Shown one piece after another: positions 23,915-31,262 of a stretch of DNA of 64,000 nucleotides (positions are counted from its first letter, which is position 1; each line of letters begins with the position of its first letter). This stretch comes from Nonomuraea guangzhouensis. GTDB lineage: Bacteria; Actinomycetota; Actinomycetes; Streptosporangiales; Streptosporangiaceae. Under the pieces are notes generated by a model that worked only from the letters and a program-made list of their open reading frames with translations, had not been told where the DNA came from and did no database searches. Where the stretch lies: the NCBI RefSeq assembly GCF_019396345.1, contig NZ_JAHKRM010000028.1, positions 129,441-193,440 of the forward strand. Direction: 5' to 3'. Both the position numbers and the translations under genes were made by a program.

Positions 23915-25522
23915 TCAGGACCCCGTCCCGTCCAGCCCGAGCAGATCGACCGCCCGCCTGCGCATCTCCACCTTGCGGATCTTCCCGGTGACGGTCATCG
24001 GGAAGGCGTCCGTCACGTGCACGTACCGCGGGATCTTGAAGTGCGACAGCCGCCCCGCGCAGAACTCCCTGACCGCCTCGGCCGTCAGCGGCTCAGCGCC
24101 CTCCCGCAGGATGACCCAGGCCATCAGCTCCTCGCCGTACCTCTCGTCGGGCACCCCGATCACCTGGACGTCCGCGACGTCCGGGTGGCGGTACAGGAAC
24201 TCCTCGATCTCGCGCGGGTAGACGTTCTCCCCGCCGCGGATGACCATGTCCTTGATCCGCCCGACCACGTTGACGTAGCCCTCGTCGTCCATGGTGGCCA
24301 GGTCGCCGGTGTGCATCCAGCGGGCGGTGTCGATGGCCTCGGCGGTCTTGTCCGGCTCGTCCCAGTAGCCGAGCATGACCGAATACCCGCGGGTACACAG
24401 CTCACCCGGCTCGCCGCGCGCCACGGTCAGCCCGGTCTCCGGGTGCACGATCTTCACCTCGACGTGCGGCAGCACCCGGCCGACGGTCTCGGTCCTGCGG
24501 GCCAGGTCGTCGTCGGACCTGGTCATCGTGGACACCGGGGACGTCTCGGTCATGCCGTAGCAGATGGCGACCTCGCGCATGTTCATCTCGCTGACGACGC
24601 GCTTCATCACCTCGACCGGGCAGGGCGACCCTGCCATGATGCCGGTTCTGAGCGAGCTCAGGTCGTACCCCTTGGCCACCCCCAGCTCGGCGATGAACAT
24701 GGTCGGCACGCCGTACAGCGAGGTGCATCTTTCGTCCTGTACGGCCCGCAGCGTCGCCTCCGGCTCGAAGCTCGGCGCGGGGATCACCACGCAGGCCCCG
24801 TGCGAGGTGGCGCCGAGGTTGCCCATGACCATCCCGAAGCAGTGGTAGAAGGGCACCGGCAGGCAGACCCGGTCGGTCTCGGTGTAGTGGATCAGCTCGC
24901 CGACGAAGTAGCCGTTGTTGAGGATGTTGTGATGCGACAGGGTCGCGCCTTTGGGGAAGCCGGTGGTGCCGGAGGTGTACTGGATGTTGATCGGGTCGTC
25001 GAAGGACAGCTCCGACATGCGGGCCCGCAGCCGGTCCTCCTCGACGGTCTCGGCCAGGAGCGCGTCCCAGCCCGGGTCGTCCAGGTAGACGGCGTCCGCG
25101 AAGCCGATCTCCTCGACCATCGCGCGATAGTCGCTGGTCTTGTGCGTCTGGGCGCTGATCAGCAGCCGCATGCCCGACTGCTTGACCACGTACTCCAGTT
25201 CGTGGCTTCGGTAGGCCGGGTTGACGTTGACCAGGATCGCGCCGATCTTCGCGGTGGCGTACTGCACGAGCACCCACTCGGCGCGGTTGGGCGCCCAGAT
25301 GCCGACCCTGTCGCCCTTCGCGATGCCCCTGGCCAGCAGGGCGAGCGCGAGCCGGTTCACGTCGGCGTCGAGGTGCGCGTAGGTCCATCGGCGCCCGCTG
25401 GGGACGTCGACCAGGGCCTCCCGGTCGCCGAAGGCCACGACGGTCCGTTCGAGGTTCTCGCCGATGGTCTCGCCCAGGAGGGGGGTCGGCGCGGTGGCGC
25501 TGGAGTACGACTGCATGTCCAC
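23915..25522 (-). CDS. Acyl-CoA synthetase (AMP-binding, fatty-acid type)
   Basis: A 535-aa ANL-superfamily ligase that activates a carboxylic acid to acyl-AMP and then the CoA ester. Motifs: YTSGTTGFPKGATLSH (P-loop), YGMTETSPVS, WMHTGDLATMDDEGYVNVVG, RIKDMVIRGGENVYPREIEE and the C-terminal catalytic Lys in TVTGKIRK. This is the medium/long-chain FadD/Acs-like pattern. The start is GTG 25522, with ATG 25516 as alternative. Substrate unknown. Confidence 0.9.
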   Translation of the reverse strand: MDMQSYSSATAPTPLLGETIGENLERTVVAFGDREALVDVPSGRRWTYAHLDADVNRLALALLARGIAKGDRVGIWAPNRAEWVLVQYATAKIGAILVNVNPAYRSHELEYVVKQSGMRLLISAQTHKTSDYRAMVEEIGFADAVYLDDPGWDALLAETVEEDRLRARMSELSFDDPINIQYTSGTTGFPKGATLSHHNILNNGYFVGELIHYTETDRVCLPVPFYHCFGMVMGNLGATSHGACVVIPAPSFEPEATLRAVQDERCTSLYGVPTMFIAELGVAKGYDLSSLRTGIMAGSPCPVEVMKRVVSEMNMREVAICYGMTETSPVSTMTRSDDDLARRTETVGRVLPHVEVKIVHPETGLTVARGEPGELCTRGYSVMLGYWDEPDKTAEAIDTARWMHTGDLATMDDEGYVNVVGRIKDMVIRGGENVYPREIEEFLYRHPDVADVQVIGVPDERYGEELMAWVILREGAEPLTAEAVREFCAGRLSHFKIPRYVHVTDAFPMTVTGKIRKVEMRRRAVDLLGLDGTGS

Positions 25523-25576
25523 AGTGTCGGCCTCGTCCTGCCGTACGCACCAGACCCGGGTTCGGGTACGGCGGAG

Positions 25577-25888
25577 CTATGACTGGGGGTCCGTCCGGCA
25601 TGAGCAGGCAACGGTCACCAACGCGCCCCGATCCCGATCCACGTGTGTGACCTGGCCGGAACCGAAGCAGTAGGGGCAGCCGAGCGCCTCGGCGACGCCC
25701 GGGTCGCGCCAGCGCCTGTCCTCCCACACGGGCGGCGGCCCGTCCGGCGGCTCGGGCACCTCTTCGGCGGGCTCGTGCTCGGCGCCCACCCAGCCGCGGC
25801 CGGCGCAGAAGCGGCAGGCCAGGAACAGCTCACCGAACTGCTCGCCGCGACGGCCGCCGCATTCGGGGCAGGTGATCGGGTCGGTCAT
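25577..25888 (-). CDS. Cysteine-rich zinc-ribbon protein (103 aa)
   Basis: The protein has CPECGGRRG and CRFCAGRGW near the N-terminus, a Pro/Glu-rich middle and CPYCFGSGQ with a final CSCRT. The CxxCxGxG-like repeats resemble the DnaJ zinc-binding domain. ATG 25888 overlaps the stop of the upstream Cys-rich gene (ATGA). The function is unknown; metal-dependent protein or RNA binding is likely. Confidence 0.65.
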   Translation of the reverse strand: MTDPITCPECGGRRGEQFGELFLACRFCAGRGWVGAEHEPAEEVPEPPDGPPPVWEDRRWRDPGVAEALGCPYCFGSGQVTHVDRDRGALVTVACSCRTDPQS

Positions 25889-26028
25889 GCCCGGCCGGTT
25901 CCGTCGCAGGTCTTGCACGACACCCACACGGACTGCTTGTTACTGTCACCATTCCGGTCGATCCATTCCCCGCCCGCACCCAAGCAGATGCCGCAGACCG
26001 GCGGCGGCTCATCGTCCTTCTTGGCCAT
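25885..26028 (-). CDS. Small Cys-rich protein (47 aa)
   Basis: MAKKDDEPPPVCGICLGAGG begins a 47-residue protein with two CxxC pairs (CGICLGAG and CKTCDGTG), a minimal DnaJ-like zinc ribbon. It starts at ATG 26028 and overlaps the next gene by 4 bases, so the two are translationally coupled. It is below the size usually annotated but has strong coding character. Confidence 0.65.
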   Translation of the reverse strand: MAKKDDEPPPVCGICLGAGGEWIDRNGDSNKQSVWVSCKTCDGTGRA

Positions 26029-26163
26029 GTCACGACGGTAACCGGCCGGGCACAGACTGTCTGCCGATCTGTTGTCACAGCACCCACGGCGCAGGGGCTG
26101 TACACCTCTTCGCCAGATCGCACGTCTTACCGCGTTCACATTTCTTCGCCTCAGGAGTCACAG

Positions 26164-26787
26164 ATGCGTCTCCATTTACGTGCTCTCGTCGGCCTGGCCA
26201 CGCTCGCTGGAGCGTTCCTGCTCTCGACGCCGCTCCCCGCTCAAGCCGCTCTCACGACCGCAGGCACCTATCGCGGCGAGGGCGACGACGTGGTCCGCAT
26301 CCCCGCGACGTCCAAGCCGAGCATCGTGAAACTGACCCACCAGGGCGAAAGCAACTTCGCCGTATGGACGCTCACCACGAGCGGCAAGCAGGTGGATCTT
26401 CTCGCCAACACGATCGGCGATTACCGGGGCACGGCCGCGTTCAACGTCAACGGCACCAACAAGATCCGCTCCTTGAGCGTCACCGCCGACGGTGCCTGGA
26501 CCCTCCAGGTTCTCCCGATCAGCAAGGCCCGCTATTGGGCGATCAAGGCGAAGGGGTCCGGTTCGGACGTCCTGCGACTCACCACGGCCAGCAAGGGCCT
26601 GCGTCGCCTGACGATCCGCCACAGCGGCGAATCCAACTTCGCGGTGTGGGCGCTCGATGATCGCGGTCAGTACTTGAACCTGCTGGTCAACAAGATCGGC
26701 ACCTACAAGGGCCGGGTCGTCCTGCCGTCAGGTACCCGGTATGCCACCATCACCGCGGACGGGGCCTGGACCATCAGCCGCGGATAA
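26164..26787 (+). CDS. Secreted protein with two tandem GESNFAVW repeats
   Basis: The 207-aa product has a Sec signal peptide (basic start, then LVGLATLAGAFLLSTPLP, cleavage near AQA). The mature part is a tandem duplication of about 85 residues: each half holds HxGESNFAVW, L-V(N/D)-IG-Y-G and a terminal TADGAWT motif. An AGGAG site precedes ATG 26164. The beta-rich repeat suggests a small extracellular binding domain; I do not know its ligand. Confidence 0.75.
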   Translation: MRLHLRALVGLATLAGAFLLSTPLPAQAALTTAGTYRGEGDDVVRIPATSKPSIVKLTHQGESNFAVWTLTTSGKQVDLLANTIGDYRGTAAFNVNGTNKIRSLSVTADGAWTLQVLPISKARYWAIKAKGSGSDVLRLTTASKGLRRLTIRHSGESNFAVWALDDRGQYLNLLVNKIGTYKGRVVLPSGTRYATITADGAWTISRG

Positions 26788-26860
26788 CCTCCCCCATCCA
26801 CAAGTTCAGGGACCGGGCGGTAGTAAGCACCTCTGTCTGATGCGGCATAGGTTGGGCCGC

Positions 26861-27595
26861 GTGCGTGTAAACCAGCTTCACCCGTGGCCGACGAGTGCCG
26901 AGGAGGCGGAGGCGATCCAGGAGCGTCTCCGGCTTCACGTCGAGTTGACCGGGCCGACCGAGTTCACGTTGGTGGCGGGACTTGACGTGCATTATCACGG
27001 CGATGACGACGTAGCCGCCGCCGTGGTGGTGCTCTCCACAACCGCGCCCGCACCCGCACCCGCAAGCAGCGTCACGGACGATCGCGCGGGGAGTGTCGCG
27101 GGTCGGGTCGCGGGCGGTCTCGTGGTGGTCGAGCAGGTGGTGGTGCGCGGCAAGGCGCGGTTCCCGTACGTGCCGGGGCTTTTCGCCTTTCGCGAGTTGC
27201 CCGCGCTGGTGGAGGCGCTGGAGCGGCTCACCGTCACCCCTGACCTGCTGGTCTGCGACGGATACGGCCTGGCGCACCCGCGCGGGTTCGGCCTGGCGTG
27301 CCATCTGGGCGTACTGACCGGACTGCCCGCGATCGGCGTCGGCAAGACCCACTTCGTCGGCACCCACGACACCCCGGCCCCCGCTCGGGGCGCGTGGACG
27401 CCCATCGACCTGAACGGCTCGACCGTGGGCCGGGCCCTGCGTACACAGCAGGACGTCAAGCCGGTGTACGTGTCGCAAGGGCACCGGATCACCCTCGACA
27501 CGGCCTGCGCCGAGGTCCTGCGGCTCTCCCCGTACCATCGCCTGCCGGAGCCCATCCGCAAGGCCGACCACCTGGCCAGACACGGCGACCTGTGA
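26861..27595 (+). CDS. nfi: Endonuclease V
   Basis: A 244-aa Nfi-type enzyme that nicks DNA near deoxyinosine. The active-site residues are visible: Asp in VAGLDVHY, Glu in YVPGLFAFRELP, Asp in LLVCDGYGLAHPR and Lys in IGVGKTHFVG. A low-complexity insertion (Ala/Pro then GSVAGRVAGG) lies between strands of the first motif block. GTG 26861 (VRVNQLHPW) matches the family N-terminus; ATG 26840 is an in-frame alternative. Confidence 0.88.
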   Translation: MRVNQLHPWPTSAEEAEAIQERLRLHVELTGPTEFTLVAGLDVHYHGDDDVAAAVVVLSTTAPAPAPASSVTDDRAGSVAGRVAGGLVVVEQVVVRGKARFPYVPGLFAFRELPALVEALERLTVTPDLLVCDGYGLAHPRGFGLACHLGVLTGLPAIGVGKTHFVGTHDTPAPARGAWTPIDLNGSTVGRALRTQQDVKPVYVSQGHRITLDTACAEVLRLSPYHRLPEPIRKADHLARHGDL

Positions 27596-27670
27596 CCGGC
27601 GGCCCAGAGCATGCTCCCCCGCGCCTACTCGGCGGCGCGGAGTGTCGGCGTGATCATGTAGGTTCCTGGC

Positions 27671-28294
27671 ATGCATGACGACACCGGTGAAAACAGCGAC
27701 AACGACTTGGACGCGTCAGACTCGGAAACCGCATTCTTACGGGAGCAGATCGAACTCGCGGTTTTAGGCGGTTTTGATGACGAATGGGATATCGAAGACT
27801 GGCTGGCGGACGAGACGACCGACGAAGATCTGCTGAATGAGCTGAAGGCGTACGCGGAAGAGTTGTTCCGGCAGCAGCAGGCGCGTGAGGAAACCTGGCG
27901 CACCCCCACCGTGAACGACGCCATCGACCAGGCGTTCGAGCAGCTGAACGAACACGGCATAGTCGCATTGCAGAACGCGGGCTACACGATGTCCGACGGC
28001 TGGAGCGACGCGCACGAGGCCGCCTCGGAGTTGCCGGAAAAACCGCGCGGCGCGGTCTTCTATCACGGCCAGGACCTTGAGTTCGGGGTTCAAGGCGAAG
28101 GGCTGATGCTGGCGTTCGGCGCCTTTGAGGACGACGAGACGAAGAGCGAAGCGGCGAGCACGGCCATCGCACAAGAGGTGTGCGACACTCTCGCCGCTCA
28201 CGGGGTGAAGGCGAAATGGGAGGGCTCCGTTCACTCGCGTATCGAAATCCCGCCGTTCTCGTGGCGTAAGCGCCGCTGGACCTCCGCGCCTTGA
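27671..28294 (+). CDS. DUF6891-like acidic cytoplasmic protein
   Basis: A 207-aa protein with no signal or membrane segment. The N-terminal ~80 residues are very acidic and helical; the middle has TPTVNDAIDQAFEQLNEHGI and NAGYTMSDGWSD, which I associate with the actinobacterial DUF6891 family (from memory). The C-terminus has a short basic tail. Codon usage here is slightly lower in GC than its neighbours. Function unknown. Confidence 0.6.
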   Translation: MHDDTGENSDNDLDASDSETAFLREQIELAVLGGFDDEWDIEDWLADETTDEDLLNELKAYAEELFRQQQAREETWRTPTVNDAIDQAFEQLNEHGIVALQNAGYTMSDGWSDAHEAASELPEKPRGAVFYHGQDLEFGVQGEGLMLAFGAFEDDETKSEAASTAIAQEVCDTLAAHGVKAKWEGSVHSRIEIPPFSWRKRRWTSAP

Positions 28295-28316
28295 CTCCAA
28301 CCCCGCCGCTCTGGCG

Positions 28317-28688
28317 TCAGCGGCGCCAAGCCCAGACGAGCAGCCACACGCTCAGCCCGAAGACCGCCATCCCCAGCGGCACATGCACGGTCATCACCCC
28401 CGACCCGCCCACCGCGGACTGCACGAAACCGAGCAGCAGGATCGCCAGCCCGACCACGGCGGGCCACCCCGCGCCGCGTCCCGGCCGCCAGACCAGCACG
28501 GCCGCGACGAGTTGTGCCAGCCCCAGCAGGTGAACGGCCCCCGCACCCAGCCCGTGCAACCCCGCCGACGCCCCGCTGAGCAACTGGCCGGCCGTTACGG
28601 CCTGGAAGAGCACGGACAGCGTGTTCAGTACGGTAATGATCTTGAACGCGGTGAGATACCCGCTGCCCTTGGCGACCTGGGTGACCAT
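28317..28688 (-). CDS. Small four-helix membrane protein
   Basis: A 123-aa protein with four hydrophobic segments, ending WLLVWAWRR; no catalytic motif is seen. The spacing and length recall small DoxX-like or cytochrome-b561-like membrane proteins, but I cannot assign it. ATG 28688 has a GGAGAG-type site. It converges with the DUF6891-like gene 22 bases away. Confidence 0.6.
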   Translation of the reverse strand: MVTQVAKGSGYLTAFKIITVLNTLSVLFQAVTAGQLLSGASAGLHGLGAGAVHLLGLAQLVAAVLVWRPGRGAGWPAVVGLAILLLGFVQSAVGGSGVMTVHVPLGMAVFGLSVWLLVWAWRR

Positions 28689-28839
28689 TCGACTCTCCTT
28701 CGACCTCGTGAGGTCTCAAGGATCTTGCCGTCACGGCACCGCGACATCCCCCGCCCGTCGTCATCCGCACTACGCCAGGAGTCGTACACGCAGGTCGCCG
28801 AGACCGCTCGCGGCCGTCCGGCGTGACCATGCGGAGCAG

Positions 28840-28889
28840 GGCGGCTGGTGAGACTGAGCGGTTCGGCTCAGGGCGTCTCACCAGCCGCC
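28840..28889 (-). terminator. Long terminator hairpin of the secreted-protein pair
   Basis: A perfect 15-bp stem (GGCGGCTGGTGAGAC at 28840-28854, GTCTCACCAGCCGCC at 28875-28889) plus an inner 5-bp stem (TGAGC/GCTCA). It lies 34 bases downstream of the minus-strand gene ending at 28924, and upstream of the start at 28688. Confidence 0.8.
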
Positions 28890-28923
28890 GGTCTGCTCAC
28901 TTACCGGTTCAGGTGGGGCGGGT

Positions 28924-29295
28924 TCAGCATCTGCGCAGGCCGTACCTGCTGGGGTCGGCGTCGAAGCCGCTTGGTGTGTGCACCACGGAGGCCGGCACGT
29001 ACCCGAAGGCGCCGAACCTGTCGCCGACGGTTCCGTACCAGGTGGTGTTGCCCCCCGGATGGAGTTCGCCCTGTGTCCAGCAGGTGAACCAGCTCTGCGT
29101 GGTGTCGAGGAAGTCCACGTCGTCGACGGGCCGGGGCCCCTTGAACACGGGGACTCCGCCCTCGTTGGAGCAGTGCAGCCTGCCGTCGTGCGGATCGACG
29201 CCGCAGGCGTCGGCGGAGGCGGTGGACGGGGCGAGGCCGAGCAGCGCGAACGCCGCGGTGGCGATGGCCATGGCGACGACCTGACGCTTGTTCAT
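28924..29295 (-). CDS. Secreted SH3-like protein, paralogue 1
   Basis: The 123-aa product has a signal peptide (MNKRQVVAMAIATAAFALLG, cleavage near ASA) and a mature domain with four Cys: CGVDPHDGRLHC, WFTCWTQGELHPGGNTTWYG and a terminal LRRC. The GGN-WYGT-GD pattern looks like bacterial SH3-type secreted proteins of actinomycetes (inference). It lies 46 bases after its paralogue on the same strand and ends before a strong hairpin, so the two form an operon. Confidence 0.7.
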   Translation of the reverse strand: MNKRQVVAMAIATAAFALLGLAPSTASADACGVDPHDGRLHCSNEGGVPVFKGPRPVDDVDFLDTTQSWFTCWTQGELHPGGNTTWYGTVGDRFGAFGYVPASVVHTPSGFDADPSRYGLRRC

Positions 29296-29341
29296 CTGTA
29301 CATCTCCTTCAGTGTTGTTGTTGTCGGAAACCTCGGCGGCG

Positions 29342-29758
29342 TCACGGGCCGATGAGCTCGTAGTCGGCCAAGGTGCACTCGCGCAGGCCCGGCGCGGGGT
29401 CGTGGGCGGTGGACACGTGGACGGCGGGCAGGAAGCCCCAGCCGCGGTAGGGCGCTATCGCCTTGTCACCCGCGGCGAGGTACCAGATGTTGTTGCCGCC
29501 GGCGTGCGGGCCGCCCTCGACCCAGCACTGGAACCAGCTGAAGCCGCTCGTCAGTACGCCGGTCTCCGCGGTCTGGTAGGAGGCGTCGTAGGACAGGGTG
29601 ACGTTCGGGGTGTTGCCGCAGTAGAGCCTGCCGTCGCTCCGGACCCCGCACTCCTCGGCCGCCGCCAGGGCTGGGGTGGCGGTGGCCCCGACCCCCGGGA
29701 GGGCGCCGAACAGGGTCGCGGTCAGGAGGGCGTTGGCCGCGATATTGCGGATCGTCAT
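29342..29758 (-). CDS. Secreted SH3-like protein, paralogue 2
   Basis: The 138-aa product has a long signal peptide (IAANALLTATLFGALPGVGA, cleavage near ALAA) and mature motifs ECGVRSDGRLYCGN, WFQCWVEGGPHAGGNNIWYL and a terminal ECTLADYEL. It shares the Cys spacing and the HxGGNxxWY block with the next gene, evidence of tandem duplication. ATG 29758 was chosen; no earlier in-frame ATG has a ribosome-binding site. Possibly a binding or signalling protein outside the cell; function unknown. Confidence 0.7.
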   Translation of the reverse strand: MTIRNIAANALLTATLFGALPGVGATATPALAAAEECGVRSDGRLYCGNTPNVTLSYDASYQTAETGVLTSGFSWFQCWVEGGPHAGGNNIWYLAAGDKAIAPYRGWGFLPAVHVSTAHDPAPGLRECTLADYELIGP

Positions 29759-30038
29759 GGTGGTGGTCTGCCTTTCTGCTGCTCCGTCAGGTGCGGCGGG
29801 TTCGCCGCGATGAGAGCCAGCGAAGCCGGACGAGTGAGGTGTCCAACAGGAGCTCGGACGGACTCGTCCGGAATCGAGCCAGCCGGTGGCCAGGCTCGGA
29901 CGGCAGATCACCGCGGCGCCCGCGTCCGAGGTTGTCCCCGGGCGCGCGGAGCGCGTGCCGCCATCCTTCGGACACGCCAGGTAATCGCTCGTACACTTTG
30001 CGACAGGAGCGGGTCGGGGAGGGCAAGGGTTGGCGGCG

Positions 30039-31220
30039 ATGAGCGACCATCCGGAAGCTGGCGAGGATCCCCGAAGCGTCAGGCAGGCGTCGCCCCGGCC
30101 CGGGGTGGATTCGGTGACCTGCCACGAGGATCTGGTGCGGTTACTGGCCGAGCAGTTCGCGCGGGCCGACACGTCATTGCGGGAGCTGCAACTGCGGGCG
30201 GACAGGGCGGGCGGCACCCGGCTGCCACGGGCGACCTGCGCGGACATGCTGGCCGGCCGGCGCTTCCCCAAGAAGGCGTTGATGGTGGCTTTCCTGCGGG
30301 CGTGCCGGGTGCCCGAACCTCAGCTTCCGGCGTGGGAAAGGGCATGGGAGCGGGTACGGGTCGCCCGGATGCCCGCCGGTACGGTGCCAGATCGCAGCCC
30401 CTCCGGAACGGAGGCGCATCGCGGTCCCGCCAGGACCGAGCCGGATCGCCGGCCCACCGGGACGGAGCCTGATCGCGGCCCTGCGGGTACGGAGCCTGAT
30501 CGCGGCTCTGCGGGTACGGAGCCTCATCGCAGCCTCGGCGGCGTGGCGCCCGTCACCCGGACAGCCGGGCCGGGCGAGGCAGGGCCGACCCCTGTCCCCC
30601 GCCGAAGCTGGCGGCAAGCCGCCGTGTCGGCGGCGTTGGCCGCGCTGGCGACTGCGGGGGCCGTGAGTGTCATCATCGATCAGCGGGAAGCGTCACAACG
30701 CGTCGCGTCCGACGGCCTCGGCAGCCCGATGAGTCCCGGCCGCATCGTCAGCGATGACGGCCGCGCGTTCAGCGCCGGTGGGTCGAGCCGGTTCACCGCG
30801 ACCGTCGATCCCGCCAACAGCGGAGTGCGACTGATCCGCCGCCTGGACGCGGGCGTCGCCCGGCAATACGCCACCATCACCGTGAACGGGGATCCGGCCG
30901 GGACATGGCGGCAACTGCCCGGCGACAGCACCTACAAATGGCGGGAGCAGATCGTCGAAATCCCGCGAACCCTGACCGCGGGTCGCCACTCGCTCACCAT
31001 CGTCAACACGTTCGTGTCCTCTTCCCTAGGCTTCAACGAGTTCCTCTACCTCATCGAACAGAAGATCAACGGGGTCTGGTCGACCGCCGACACGGTCGAC
31101 ATCGGCCCTGAGCACACCGCCAGCGAAGCCGCGCACGACTACCACATCGTCGCGCAGGGCTGGGCCGATACCCAGACGTTCACCTATCCACCGCGCGAGG
31201 AGGACTGGCGGGTCGAGTAA
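30039..31220 (+). CDS. HTH - repeat - transmembrane - extracellular domain protein
   Basis: The 393-aa product has four parts. Residues ~25-110 resemble an XRE-like HTH/helical domain (LVRLLAEQFARADTSLRELQ, LPRATCADMLAGRRFPKKAL) of the kind seen at the N-terminus of actinobacterial NTPases and sensors. Then come about five TEPDRGPAG-type repeats, a single membrane helix around AAVSAALAALATAGAVSVII, and a ~170-residue outer domain rich in beta strands (RQYATITVNGDPAGTW, LTAGRHSLTIVN) resembling carbohydrate-binding folds. I chose ATG 30039 over TTG 30030 for its better AAGGG spacing. It converges with the TPR-CHAT gene 42 bases away. Confidence 0.7.
   Translation: MSDHPEAGEDPRSVRQASPRPGVDSVTCHEDLVRLLAEQFARADTSLRELQLRADRAGGTRLPRATCADMLAGRRFPKKALMVAFLRACRVPEPQLPAWERAWERVRVARMPAGTVPDRSPSGTEAHRGPARTEPDRRPTGTEPDRGPAGTEPDRGSAGTEPHRSLGGVAPVTRTAGPGEAGPTPVPRRSWRQAAVSAALAALATAGAVSVIIDQREASQRVASDGLGSPMSPGRIVSDDGRAFSAGGSSRFTATVDPANSGVRLIRRLDAGVARQYATITVNGDPAGTWRQLPGDSTYKWREQIVEIPRTLTAGRHSLTIVNTFVSSSLGFNEFLYLIEQKINGVWSTADTVDIGPEHTASEAAHDYHIVAQGWADTQTFTYPPREEDWRVE
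30405..30540 (+). repeat. In-frame 27-30-bp repeats encoding TEPDRGPAG units
   Basis: About five copies of a unit related to ACGGAGCCTGATCGCGG encode variants of (G)TEPDRGPAG between the HTH and the membrane helix. The copies nearest the end differ by single bases, implying recent expansion; the copy number may vary between strains. Confidence 0.7.
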
Positions 31221-31262
31221 GTTCACCCGCGACGCGGATACAGACCGCGCCAGGTCGGCGCG

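Noticed and set aside
30405..30540. CRISPR-like or regulatory repeat array
   Set aside because: Contiguous in-frame repeats coding for TEPDRGPAG; no spacers.
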